Shown here: positions 15,593 through 24,118 of the stretch, piece after piece
Position numbering within the stretch: the first letter of the stretch is position 1
Layout of the letters: each line of letters starts with the position of its first letter
Source of the DNA: CAIKZZ01 sp035524595
GTDB lineage: Bacteria > Pseudomonadota > Gammaproteobacteria > Steroidobacterales > Steroidobacteraceae
Reading direction: 5' to 3'
DNA: 33,354 bases
Assembly: GCA_035524595.1 (NCBI GenBank)
Contig: DATKOP010000024.1
Span: forward strand, 1 to 33,354
Made by a program: the position numbers and the translations under genes
The notes under the pieces: model-generated
What the model saw: the letters and a program-made list of their open reading frames with translations, nothing else
Told to the model about the DNA's origin: nothing
The model's database searches: none

Positions 15593-18393
15593 TCGTCGGC
15601 TTCCGGTGCGAGCCGGACGCCGCGCTCGTCGCGGATCAGGCCCTCGAGGTTGAGCGCCGGTCCTGGATCGACGGGCTCGGCCGGCCGCGCGAACGTCGCG
15701 GCGCGCTCGTCGCCGCCGTTCGCCCTCACCGCGACCGGCGGCGCGCCGGCGGGCTTGAACTTCGTGACCTGCTTCCACGAGCGCACCAGCGCGTCGGCGA
15801 AGATCAGCACGAGATCGCCCGCGTGGCCCATCTTGAGCGCGGCGTCGATCGCCTGCTGCTCGTCGGGGATGATCGAGATCGCGCCCTCGCGCACGCCGGC
15901 GGCGCGCAGCGCCGCGGCCTGGATCCGCGGCACCTCGTCGGGCGCGCGGTCCCGGAGCGCGTCGTCGCGCCGGCAGATGTAGTGGTCGAAGCGCCCGGCG
16001 ACCGCGTTCGCGATCGCGACCAGGTCCTCGTCGCGCCGGTCCCCCGGCCCCGCGAGCACGACGATGCGCCGGCCGCTCACGTCCAGGCGCCCGGCGAGGT
16101 CGGCCATCGCCCCGACCGCGTGGGCGTTGTGGCCGTAGTCGAACAGCACCTTGAACGGGTGCTCGTTGAACACGTTCATGCGGCCCGGCGCCTGGAAGAA
16201 CGTCGAGTCGAACGTGCGCAGGCCCTGGCGGATCGCGTCGAGCTTGATCCCCAGCGAGAACGCCAGCGCCGCGGCGAACATCGCGTTCTGCACGTTGTGC
16301 ATCGCGCGGCCCTCGAGCGTCGCCGGGATCAGGTGGGTCCACAGGAGCGGGATGTGCCCGCCGCGGTCGTAGAGCGTGATCATCTGGCCGTTGACGCCGG
16401 CCTCGAGCGCGCAGGCGCGCCCGCCCGCCCGGATGTGCTCGCGCACCAGCGTGTGCTGCGGGTTCAGCGTCACGTAGCAGATGCTCTTGGCCTCGCTGTG
16501 GCCGGCCATCCTGAGCACCAGCGAGTCGTCGGCGTTCAGCACCGCGCAGTCAGTCGCGACCTCGACGACGATGCGCTTGACCTCGGCGAGCTGCTCGAGC
16601 GTGTCGATGCCCTTGAGCCCGAGGTGGTCGGACTGCACGTTCAGCACCGCCGCGACGTTGACCTCGTTGACGCCCATGCCGGCGCGCAGCAGCCCGCCGC
16701 GCGCGGTCTCGAGCACCGCGATGTCGATCTGCGGGTCGGCGAGCACCATGCGCGCCGACACCGGGCCCGTCATGTCGCCTGGCACCGTGCGCTGGCCGTC
16801 GATGTAGACGCCGTCGGTGGTCGTGAGCCCGGGCGTGTAGCCCGCCATCTTGGTGATGTGCGCGAGCATCCGCGAGGTCGTCGTCTTGCCGTTCGTGCCG
16901 GTGACCGCCGCGATCGGCACGCGCGACGGCGCGCCGGGCGGGAACAGCATGTCGATCACCGGACCCGCGACGTCGCGCGAAGTGCCCTCGCTCGGAGCGA
17001 CGTGCATCCGAAAGCCGGGCGCCGCGTTGACCTCGCAGATGCCGCCGCCGATCTTGCGGTAGCTCTCGGCGATGTTCTTCGACAGGAAGTCGACGCCGCC
17101 GACGTCGAGGCCGATCGCGCGCACCGCGCGCTCGGCCATCTCGCGGTTGTCGGGATGGATGACGTCGGTGACGTCGGTCGCGGTGCCGCCGGTCGAGAGG
17201 TTCGCGGTCGAGCGCAGCGGCACGACGACGCCCGGCGCCGGTACCGACTCGGGGCCGAGGTTCGCGGCCGCGAGCATCTTCTGCGCCTGCGCATCGAGCT
17301 CGAGGCGCGTCAGCACCTTCTCGTGGCCGACGCCGCGGCGCGGATCCTGGTTCACGATCTCGATAAGCTCGACGATCGTGTGCGAGCCATCGCCGACGAC
17401 GTGGCCGGGCGTGCGGCGCGTCGCGGCGACGAGCTCGCCGTTGACGACCAGCAGCCGGTGGTCGTCGCCCTCGAGGAACGACTCGACGACCACCGAGCGC
17501 GAGTGCTCGCGCGCGACGGCGAAGCCCTGGGCCACCTCCTCGTCGGTCATCAGCCGGATCGAGATGCCGCGGCCGTGGTTGCCGTTGTAGGGCTTGGTGA
17601 CGACCGGCAGTCCTATGCGCCGCGCCGCGCGCACCGCCTGCGACTCGCTCTGCACCAGCTCCTGCTTCGGCACCGGCAGCCCGAGCGAGGCGAGGATCTT
17701 GTTGGTCTCCTCCTTGTCGCTCGCGAGCTCCACCGCGATGTGCGGCGTGCGCCCGGTGACGGTCGCCTGGATGCGCTGCTGGTACTTGCCGTGCCCGAGC
17801 TGCACCAGCGACTGGTCGTTGAGCCGCAACCACGGGATGCCGCGCGCTTCCGCGGCGCGCACCAGCGATGCGGTCGAGGGCCCGAGCGCGCGGCGCTGCG
17901 CGAAGCGGATGAACTCGTCGCGCGCCTCGGGCCAGTTCCAGCCCTCGGGCACGCTGTCGGCCGGGCGGATCGGCTCCGGCAGCAGCGAGCACAGCAGCCG
18001 GAGCGCGAGCTCGCCAGCCGCGATGCCCTCGTCGCGCTGCGCGTACTCGTAGACGACCGTGTAGACGCCCGGCGGGCCCGCGCTTCGGGTCTTGCCGAAG
18101 GTGACGGCCTCGCCGGCGATGTTCTGCAGCTCGATCGCCACGTGCTCGAGCACGTGGCCGAGCCAGGTCCCCTCGTCCTCGCGCATCCGGCGCAAGAAGC
18201 CGCCCGGCGCGTTGTACGAGCAGCCGTGCTCGGCGAGCCCCGGGAGCGCGGCGGCGAGCGCATCGATGTAGCCGGTGCCCAGCCGCCCGGTCGGCCATTC
18301 CTCGAGCGGCCCAAGGTCGAGGTCGAGGCGGATGACCGGAAAGTGCGCGTGCAGCGAGGGTCCGACGTAAACGGAGCGGTCAAGGATGCGCAT
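15589..18393 (-). CDS. cphA: Cyanophycin synthetase CphA
   Basis: A 934-residue enzyme that builds cyanophycin (a poly-Asp backbone with Arg on each side chain) from ATP, Asp and Arg, without a ribosome. Domain order is right: an N-terminal domain (about 1-160, with GCSYNAPGGFLRRMREDEGTW-like text at 57-77), an ATP-grasp domain (about 220-480, VTKPYNGNHGRGISI at 265-279, CEVNAAPGFRMH at 453-464) that adds Asp, and a Mur-ligase domain (about 490-890, VTGTNGKTTT at 497-506, LETARGGLLRAG at 561-572) that adds Arg. The Mur motif reads FDYGHNAHAV, lacking the proline of the usual HNP. A charged, low-complexity tail of about 50 residues ends the protein. The ATG at 18391-18393 (MRILDRSVYVGPSLHA) is the family start. 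Part of the iadA-cphB-cphA-ligase cluster. Confidence 0.97.
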   Translation of the reverse strand: MRILDRSVYVGPSLHAHFPVIRLDLDLGPLEEWPTGRLGTGYIDALAAALPGLAEHGCSYNAPGGFLRRMREDEGTWLGHVLEHVAIELQNIAGEAVTFGKTRSAGPPGVYTVVYEYAQRDEGIAAGELALRLLCSLLPEPIRPADSVPEGWNWPEARDEFIRFAQRRALGPSTASLVRAAEARGIPWLRLNDQSLVQLGHGKYQQRIQATVTGRTPHIAVELASDKEETNKILASLGLPVPKQELVQSESQAVRAARRIGLPVVTKPYNGNHGRGISIRLMTDEEVAQGFAVAREHSRSVVVESFLEGDDHRLLVVNGELVAATRRTPGHVVGDGSHTIVELIEIVNQDPRRGVGHEKVLTRLELDAQAQKMLAAANLGPESVPAPGVVVPLRSTANLSTGGTATDVTDVIHPDNREMAERAVRAIGLDVGGVDFLSKNIAESYRKIGGGICEVNAAPGFRMHVAPSEGTSRDVAGPVIDMLFPPGAPSRVPIAAVTGTNGKTTTSRMLAHITKMAGYTPGLTTTDGVYIDGQRTVPGDMTGPVSARMVLADPQIDIAVLETARGGLLRAGMGVNEVNVAAVLNVQSDHLGLKGIDTLEQLAEVKRIVVEVATDCAVLNADDSLVLRMAGHSEAKSICYVTLNPQHTLVREHIRAGGRACALEAGVNGQMITLYDRGGHIPLLWTHLIPATLEGRAMHNVQNAMFAAALAFSLGIKLDAIRQGLRTFDSTFFQAPGRMNVFNEHPFKVLFDYGHNAHAVGAMADLAGRLDVSGRRIVVLAGPGDRRDEDLVAIANAVAGRFDHYICRRDDALRDRAPDEVPRIQAAALRAAGVREGAISIIPDEQQAIDAALKMGHAGDLVLIFADALVRSWKQVTKFKPAGAPPVAVRANGGDERAATFARPAEPVDPGPALNLEGLIRDERGVRLAPEADD

Positions 18394-18435
18394 GGCGGCG
18401 GCCCAGTCGTTCTCTGGTTGTCGTGCGATTGCGGG

Positions 18436-18460
18436 CGGCGCGTCACCCGTCGACGCGCCG
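18436..18460. repeat. Inverted repeat (stem-loop) between cphB and cphA, cphA-proximal
   Basis: CGGCGCGTC (18436-18444) pairs perfectly with GACGCGCCG (18452-18460) across a 7-base loop, giving a 9-bp GC-rich stem. No T tract follows on either strand, so it is not a standard intrinsic terminator; it could stabilise or slow the message upstream of cphA. Confidence 0.5.
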
Positions 18461-18479
18461 TCCCGTCTCAATCCCTCGC

Positions 18480-18503
18480 GCGCGCCGCCCGCGGGCGGCG
18501 CGC
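18480..18503. repeat. Perfect 24-base palindrome just after the cphB stop
   Basis: Bases 18480-18503 are an exact self-complementary palindrome made only of G and C (left arm GCGCGCCGCCCG). It begins two bases after the cphB TGA on the minus strand. With no T tract it is more likely an RNA-stability or pausing element than a full terminator. Confidence 0.55.
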
Positions 18504-18505
18504 CG

Positions 18506-19345
18506 TCATTCCTTGGGCGGCGCCAGCGCGCTCGCCTCGGCGCGGCGCGTGTGCAGGTTGAACGTCGCCCCGGCGACCAGGATGTGGAGCTTGAGCCCCA
18601 GCATGCACACCGGCTGCCCCTCGCTGACCGCGTCCATCGACGAGTAGCTGACCTCGGATCCGTCGACGATCGTGACCCCGCCGCTGCCCTCGACCTCGAC
18701 GGTTTCGTCGGGGCCGATGAACGCCGCCGTGTCCTCGTCGAGCCCGATGCCGACGGCAAAGGGGTTGTAGGCGAGCGCGGTCAGGAGCCGCCCGAGCCGG
18801 TCGCGCTGGCGGAAGTGCTGGTCGATGATGAAGCGGTTCGTGAGCCCGAGCCCGGGCGCGAGCCGCACGCTCCCGGAAATCACCGAGGAGCCCTCGTCGC
18901 CGAAGGCGATCATGTGCTCGGAGAGGATGCTCGCCCCGGCGCTCGTACCGCCGACCGTGACGCCGTGGGCGTTTCTGAGGCGAATGAGCTTCGCGACCGG
19001 CGTGCCGCCGAGCAGCGTCGTGAGCCTGAGCTGGTTGCCGCCGGTGAAGAAGATGCCCGTCGCCCGCTCGAGGCGCTCGAGCCGTCCGGGCTCCTGGCAG
19101 TCGCGGCGGGTGTCGAAGTCCATCACGGTGACGCGCGCGGCGCCGATCGAGGCGAAGAGCTTCTCGTAGCGGGGCCCGGTCTCGTTCATGCGGCTCGCGG
19201 TCGGAATCACGACGATGTCGGCGTCGCGCCCGCCCGAGCACGCGACGAAGCGCTCGAGGATGTGGCGGTCGTTCTCCTTGTTCTCCGCGCCGCCGATCGG
19301 GATGATCCAGCCGCGCGTCGCGCCCTCGGGGACTTTACTCGGCAT
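18506..19345 (-). CDS. cphB: Cyanophycinase CphB
   Basis: A 279-residue S51-family serine peptidase that cuts cyanophycin exolytically to beta-Asp-Arg dipeptides. The nucleophile is Ser135 in VGGTSAGAS. His177 (DQHFRQRDR) and Glu204 (GIGLDEDTAAF) sit at the same relative spacing as the Ser132/His174/Glu201 set reported for the Synechocystis enzyme. GGNQLRL (103-109) and DQHF (175-178) are further family marks. Length is typical (about 270-290), and there is no signal peptide, as expected for the intracellular form. ATG 19343-19345 follows AGGAG at five bases. The gene is 17 bases after iadA, so the two degradative enzymes are made together; cphA lies 112 bases downstream beyond two stem-loops. 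Confidence 0.97.
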   Translation of the reverse strand: MPSKVPEGATRGWIIPIGGAENKENDRHILERFVACSGGRDADIVVIPTASRMNETGPRYEKLFASIGAARVTVMDFDTRRDCQEPGRLERLERATGIFFTGGNQLRLTTLLGGTPVAKLIRLRNAHGVTVGGTSAGASILSEHMIAFGDEGSSVISGSVRLAPGLGLTNRFIIDQHFRQRDRLGRLLTALAYNPFAVGIGLDEDTAAFIGPDETVEVEGSGGVTIVDGSEVSYSSMDAVSEGQPVCMLGLKLHILVAGATFNLHTRRAEASALAPPKE

Positions 19346-19362
19346 CCACGCTCCTCTGCGTC

Positions 19363-20535
19363 TCAGGTCTCGAAGGTTCCGCGGCGCACCTGCGCGCCGT
19401 CCTGCACGTGCAGCTCGCCGCCGATGATGACGGTCCGCGCGCCGCCTGTCGCGTCGAGCGCGACGAGGTCGGCGTCCGCCCCGGTCGCGATCCGCCCCTT
19501 GGACGCGAGGCGCAGCAGCCGCGCGGGGTTCGCCGTGAAGGCCGGCAGCGCCGCCTCGAGCGACAGGCCGCGCTCCTGCGCCTCGGCGAGCGTCGCAAGC
19601 AGCGCGCCGCTCTGGCCGATCTCCATCCGGCACACGTGGCCCTCGCCGTCGAATTCCGGCAGGCAACCGCCGGCGTCCGAGCTCACCGTCACGCGCTCGG
19701 GCGCCGCGCCCGAGGCGAGGTAGCGCGCGAGCGCCTCGGCCGCCCCGTAGGCATCCTCGCCGTCGGCGACCGGGAAGGCCGTCAGGTCGATCGTCGATCC
19801 CTCGCGCGCGAGCGCAATCGCCTCCTCGAACAGCGCGCGGCGGCGGTTGACGTGCGTCGGGTTGAAGACGCGCGCCGGCAGCTCGCTGCGCGCGAGCGCC
19901 TCGCGCACCAGCCCGAGGCCGCGCGCGCCGTCGCCGAGGTGCAGGTGAACGATGCCGGCCTTGCCGGTCATCAGCCCCGCGACGTGCGCGTCGGCGCCGA
20001 GCCTCAGCAGCTCCTCGAGCGTCGGCTGGCTCGAGCGATGGTCGCTGATCGCGACTTCCCCGAGTCCCACGAACGCCTCGACGAACACGAGGTCCTTGCG
20101 CACGCTCCCGGTCAGCGTCGCGACCGGCAAATGGTAGCCGCCGAGGTAGCCATAGGCGTTCAGCCCCTCCTCGCGCAGCGCGTAGAGCGTCGCGAGCAGC
20201 TCCTCGGGTCCGCGCGCGACCGTGTCGGTGCCGAGGAGGCCAACGACGGTCGTGACGCCGGCGCTCGTGTAGCGACCCGGGGGCTGGGGCGGCACCCGCG
20301 TGCGAAAGCCGGCCTCGCCGCCCCCGCCCGTGACGTGGACGTGGCCGTCGATGAGCCCGGGGATCAGCCGCGCGCCGTCGAGGTCGAGCGTCGCGGCCGT
20401 CGCGCGCAGCGCCGCCGGCAGCTCCCGAAGCTCGGCGGCGGGCCCCTGCCACAGCACGCGGCCGCCGCCGATCAGCAGGTCGCGGATGCCGAGCGGGCGC
20501 GGCGCATAGACGTCGGCGTTCTTGATCAGGAGCAT
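19363..20535 (-). CDS. iadA: Isoaspartyl (beta-aspartyl) dipeptidase IadA
   Basis: A 390-residue amidohydrolase that splits beta-aspartyl dipeptides; beside cphB the natural substrate should be beta-Asp-Arg, giving free Asp and Arg. Metal ligands seen: His65 and His67 (GLIDGHVHV), His199 (VHLHLGD), His228 (FNPTHVNR) and Asp287 (VSSDAGG). Substrate-site residues Glu74 (GGGGEAG), Tyr134 and Arg167 (ISDHRSS) are kept. In E. coli IadA the bridging ligand is carboxylated Lys162 (VKCAISDHRS); here the aligned residue is Glu160 (GEVAISDHRS), which could bridge the two zinc ions directly. Length and the C-terminal KGTFET-like end match the family. The ATG lacks a clear ribosome-binding site. It is the first gene of the cyanophycin set, 97 bases after the sensor kinase. 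Confidence 0.94.
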   Translation of the reverse strand: MLLIKNADVYAPRPLGIRDLLIGGGRVLWQGPAAELRELPAALRATAATLDLDGARLIPGLIDGHVHVTGGGGEAGFRTRVPPQPPGRYTSAGVTTVVGLLGTDTVARGPEELLATLYALREEGLNAYGYLGGYHLPVATLTGSVRKDLVFVEAFVGLGEVAISDHRSSQPTLEELLRLGADAHVAGLMTGKAGIVHLHLGDGARGLGLVREALARSELPARVFNPTHVNRRRALFEEAIALAREGSTIDLTAFPVADGEDAYGAAEALARYLASGAAPERVTVSSDAGGCLPEFDGEGHVCRMEIGQSGALLATLAEAQERGLSLEAALPAFTANPARLLRLASKGRIATGADADLVALDATGGARTVIIGGELHVQDGAQVRRGTFET

Positions 20536-20632
20536 GGTTGTGGCCGGGTTCCCGGGGCGATGATGCCCGACTGCGACCGCCGGCCCAATACTCGCGACCC
20601 CGAAGGCGCCGGCGGCCTCGGCCGTCCGGCCC

Positions 20633-23600
20633 TCAGGCCGCCGGGTGCGCGGGCTGCGGGCAGACGCAGGTCACCCGCGCGCCACCGGTCGGGCGCGGCT
20701 CGATGGTCAGCGTCCCGCCCAGCATCGCCGCCCGGAACTCCATGATCCTGAGGCCCATGCCGCTCGAGTCGCCGGCGCGGTCGAAGCCGCCGCCGTCGTC
20801 CTCGATCTCGACCCGCACCTCCTGCGGCTGCGCGTCGAGCGTGATCGCGATCAGCGTCGCGTGTGCGTGGCGGCGCGCGTTCGTGACCGCCTCCTGCACG
20901 ATCCGGTAGAGGTGCTCGAGCGCCTCGGGACCGAGCGTGATCGGCGCCGCGCCGACCACGTGCAGCTCGATCTGCGCACCGAAGCCCTGCTGCTGCTGGC
21001 GCACGAGCTCGCCGAGCGCCTCGACGAGCCCGCCGGCGGCGAAATGCAGCGGCGAGAGCCCGTGCGCGATCGCGCGGCAGGTGCCGATCGCCTGGCGCGC
21101 GAGGCCGGCGAGCTCGGCGAGCCGGTCGGCGGCCGGCCGCCCCGCGGCGCGCTCGGCGGCGGCGAGCGAGGCGGCGAACATCGAGATGCCGGTCAGCACC
21201 TGGCCGAGCTCGTCGTGCAGGTCGTAGCCGAGCTTGCGCTGCTCGCGCGCCGTGACATCGAGGAGCGCGCGCTGCAGGCGCCGAAGCTCGGTGATGTCGC
21301 GCGTGGAGCAGTAGAGGTGCTGGCGGCCGTCGGCCACGAACGCATCGACGGTGACCTCGACCTCGAAGGTGCTGCCGTCATTGCGCCGGTGCAGCGTCTC
21401 GAAGCGGTGCAGCTCGCCGGCGAACGCCCGTGCGATGACCTTCGCGATCTCGGCCGCGTCCAGCCGCGCATCCCACAGCGTCGGCGCCATCCGGATCAGC
21501 TCGTCACGCGCGTAGCCGAGCATCGCGCACAGCGAGTCGCTGACCTCGACCACGCGCCCGTCGGCGTCGAGGATGCAGACGCCGTCGCTCGCGCGCCTGA
21601 GGAACAGCTGGTGGCGCGCGTTCTCGGAGGCGAGCTCCGCCTCGAGGCGCTTGCGCTCGCTGATGTCCTCGACGATCGACCAGATCTGCGTGGCGCCGGC
21701 CGGCGTCCGCAGCAGCATGCCGCGCAGCTGCACCGGCACGTGGCTGCCGTCCTTGCGCACGTACTCCTTCTCGTACGGCCCGTAGTGCCCGACCGTGCGC
21801 AAGAGCTCCAGCTGGCGCGCCTCGTCGGCGGCGTAGCGCTGCGGCGTCAGTGTCCGGTAGTCGAGCGCGCGCAGCTCGTCAGCGCCGTAGCCCGTGAGTT
21901 CCGCGAATGCCGCGTTGAACTCGAGCAGTTTCCCGTCCATGTCGGTGAGCGCAATGCCGAGCCGCGAGGTCTCGTAGAGGCCGCGGAGCTTCTGCTCGCT
22001 CTCCGCGAGCGCCTGCGTCGCCGCCCTGAACTCGGTGATGTCCTGCACCTGCACGACCAGGTCGCGCGGCTGGTTCTGCGCATCGCGTATCAGCGCGCAG
22101 GCGATCACGACCCACACCGGGCGGCCGCTCTTGTGCAGGTAGCGCTTCTCGAGCTGGTAGCGCGCGACCCGGCCGGTCCAGAGGCCGCGTGCCGCCGCCT
22201 CGCTCGCCGCGAGATCCGCCGGATCGGTGAGTTCGTAGAGGCTCTTCGTCAGCAGCTCCTCGCTCGTGTAGCCGAGGAGCGCGCACAGCGCCGGATTCAC
22301 GCGCCGGATCCGCCCGTCGCGGTCCTCGATGGCCATGCCGTTGGCGGAATGCTCGAAAGCCGCGGCAAAGCGCTCCTCGCTCGCGCGCCGCGCAGCCTCG
22401 ATCCGCTCGCGCGCGGCGATCTCTCGATTGAGGTCCCGATTGCGGTCCTCGAGCTCGCGCGTGCGCTGCAGGACCTCGCGCCGCACCTCCTCGGTGCGCC
22501 CGGACAGGTTGAGCAGCAGCACGCCGATCAGCGCCGCGAACCCGAGCCCCGACGTCTGCACGATCCACGGCATCGGCGTCCGGGCCCGGTCGAGGTAGCT
22601 GAGCGTCGGGTGCAGCTCGATGCGCCAGCTGCGGCCGGGCGCGCGGATGCGCTCGACGGTGCCGAAATCGCCGAACGCGGCGGCCTTGAGCTCCTGCTCG
22701 AACGAGCGGCCGGCGCCCTCGACCCGTTCATACATCACGGTCGCGGGCCCTGGTTCGGCGACGTCGATCAGCCGAAAGCTCACGCCCCGCGCATCGACTC
22801 CGTCGAGCGCGGTCTCGATGAGGCGCTTGACGTCGATGACTCCGACGACGAAGCCGCGCGGCGGCGCCGCCCGATCGCCGCGGACGCCGCCCGCCGGCAG
22901 GAACGCGAGCAGTCCGAGTTGCTCGGGTGGCAGCTGCAGCAGCGGAATCGGACGCGTGATGGCGGCGTTGCCGCTCGACAGCGACTGCTCGATCGCCTCG
23001 CTGCGCGCGGGCTCCGACGAGACGTCGAAGCCGAGCGCCTGCGCATTGCCGTCCAGCGGCTCGATGTACTGCACCGGCGCGTAGTGCGCGCGCGGCGGGC
23101 TCGGCCGGACGCCGTCGCCCGGCACGCGGTCGCTGATCGTGAAGTGCGCGAAACCCTCGGCCGCCGCGGCGCGCTCGAACGCGGTGCGCTCGTGGCCGGC
23201 GATCGACGGCACCCACTCGACGGCGCGCAGGCTCCCGTGCCGCGCGACGATGTTGTGCGTCAGTGCCGCGAACGACGCGCGGTCGGTCCTCGGCGTCACA
23301 TCGAAATGGCTGCGCAGCGCGTCGAGCAGCACGACGATCTCGTCGAGCTCGGTGGCGATCTGGCGCGCGACGCCGGCGCTTTGCGTGACGAACTCGCTGC
23401 GGATCCGCGCCGCCTCCTGGTGCTGCGCGACCGCGAACGCACCGAGCGCGGCGGCGACGAGGCCGATGACCGGCAGCGCAACGGTGAGCCTGAGATGCCG
23501 CCAGTACGCGCGCGGCTCGCCCGCCGCGACCAGCCACAGCGGCACCACGACCAGCACGCCGATCGTGTCGCCGACCCACCAGTTGAACCAGGTGAAGGCG

Positions 23601-24118
23601 CGCGCGCCGCCCGGCACGACGCCGGCCAGCGCCAGAGCCGAGACGCCGCTCGTTGCGCTCAGGAGGCAGGCCACGGGTCCGCCCAGCAGCAGGAAGCGCA
23701 GTGTCTCGCCGACCCGGCTGAGCGCCGTCGGGTAGCCAACCGAGGCGCGCACCAGTCGCGCGCCGACGACGGCCTGCAGGCTCGCGCCCGCGCCGATCGC
23801 CGTGCTCACCGCGAGGCTCTGGGCGAATGGCACGCCGGCGCCGGCCGACACGATCAGGTTGTGCGCCGCGGACCCGAGCAATACGCCGATCCAGACGTGG
23901 CGCGGGCCCGTGAGGACCGCCATGAACGCAAGGCCCGCCGGCACCCAGAGCGCCGACGCGTAGCCGGGCGGGATCGCGAGCAGGCGGCCGAACGCGCCGC
24001 CGGCGAAATAGCCGAGCGCAACGAGGACGATCCACGCGAGCAGCCGCGCGACCGCGCCGAAGCGCAGCGCTCCCGCAGCGCCCGTCTCGGCTCGCTCGCC
24101 GCGCGTCGCCTCGTCCAT
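20633..24118 (-). CDS. Sensor histidine kinase: MASE1-CHASE-PAS-PAS-PAS-HisKA_3-HATPase
   Basis: A 1161-residue membrane sensor. Residues about 22-230 are a multi-pass MASE1-like domain (GYASALWVPAGLAFMAVLTG at 52-71, FNWWVGDTIGVLVVVPL at 178-194). A CHASE-like extracytoplasmic domain (about 285-470, with RAVEWVPSIAGHER and GFDVSSEPARSEAI) is closed by a hydrophobic segment (about 518-538). Three PAS domains follow (about 580-700, 706-820, 830-945). The NarL-type phosphoacceptor domain has His968 in GYDLHDELGQVLTGI, and the ATPase domain (1065-1155) has EAVTNARRHAHA, EDDGGGFD and GMGLR. ATG 24116-24118 with GGGAG seven bases before is preferred over longer in-frame starts, which would add an unlike leader. 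Its partner should be a NarL-type regulator, none of which is in the window. It lies 97 bases before iadA on the same strand. Confidence 0.94.
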   Translation of the reverse strand: MDEATRGERAETGAAGALRFGAVARLLAWIVLVALGYFAGGAFGRLLAIPPGYASALWVPAGLAFMAVLTGPRHVWIGVLLGSAAHNLIVSAGAGVPFAQSLAVSTAIGAGASLQAVVGARLVRASVGYPTALSRVGETLRFLLLGGPVACLLSATSGVSALALAGVVPGGARAFTWFNWWVGDTIGVLVVVPLWLVAAGEPRAYWRHLRLTVALPVIGLVAAALGAFAVAQHQEAARIRSEFVTQSAGVARQIATELDEIVVLLDALRSHFDVTPRTDRASFAALTHNIVARHGSLRAVEWVPSIAGHERTAFERAAAAEGFAHFTISDRVPGDGVRPSPPRAHYAPVQYIEPLDGNAQALGFDVSSEPARSEAIEQSLSSGNAAITRPIPLLQLPPEQLGLLAFLPAGGVRGDRAAPPRGFVVGVIDVKRLIETALDGVDARGVSFRLIDVAEPGPATVMYERVEGAGRSFEQELKAAAFGDFGTVERIRAPGRSWRIELHPTLSYLDRARTPMPWIVQTSGLGFAALIGVLLLNLSGRTEEVRREVLQRTRELEDRNRDLNREIAARERIEAARRASEERFAAAFEHSANGMAIEDRDGRIRRVNPALCALLGYTSEELLTKSLYELTDPADLAASEAAARGLWTGRVARYQLEKRYLHKSGRPVWVVIACALIRDAQNQPRDLVVQVQDITEFRAATQALAESEQKLRGLYETSRLGIALTDMDGKLLEFNAAFAELTGYGADELRALDYRTLTPQRYAADEARQLELLRTVGHYGPYEKEYVRKDGSHVPVQLRGMLLRTPAGATQIWSIVEDISERKRLEAELASENARHQLFLRRASDGVCILDADGRVVEVSDSLCAMLGYARDELIRMAPTLWDARLDAAEIAKVIARAFAGELHRFETLHRRNDGSTFEVEVTVDAFVADGRQHLYCSTRDITELRRLQRALLDVTAREQRKLGYDLHDELGQVLTGISMFAASLAAAERAAGRPAADRLAELAGLARQAIGTCRAIAHGLSPLHFAAGGLVEALGELVRQQQQGFGAQIELHVVGAAPITLGPEALEHLYRIVQEAVTNARRHAHATLIAITLDAQPQEVRVEIEDDGGGFDRAGDSSGMGLRIMEFRAAMLGGTLTIEPRPTGGARVTCVCPQPAHPAA

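Noticed and set aside
15590..15600. Programmed frameshift joining CphA and the Mur-ligase protein
   Set aside because: There is no slippery sequence at GACGACTGA; a stop/restart overlap with an SD-like GGAAG explains the layout better.
18480..18503. Rho-independent terminator for cphB
   Set aside because: A strong stem but no T tract on either strand; listed only as an inverted repeat.
18394..18759. N-terminal extension of CphA into the cphB region
   Set aside because: It would overlap cphB and both stem-loops, and MRILDRSVYVGPSLHA is the known CphA start.
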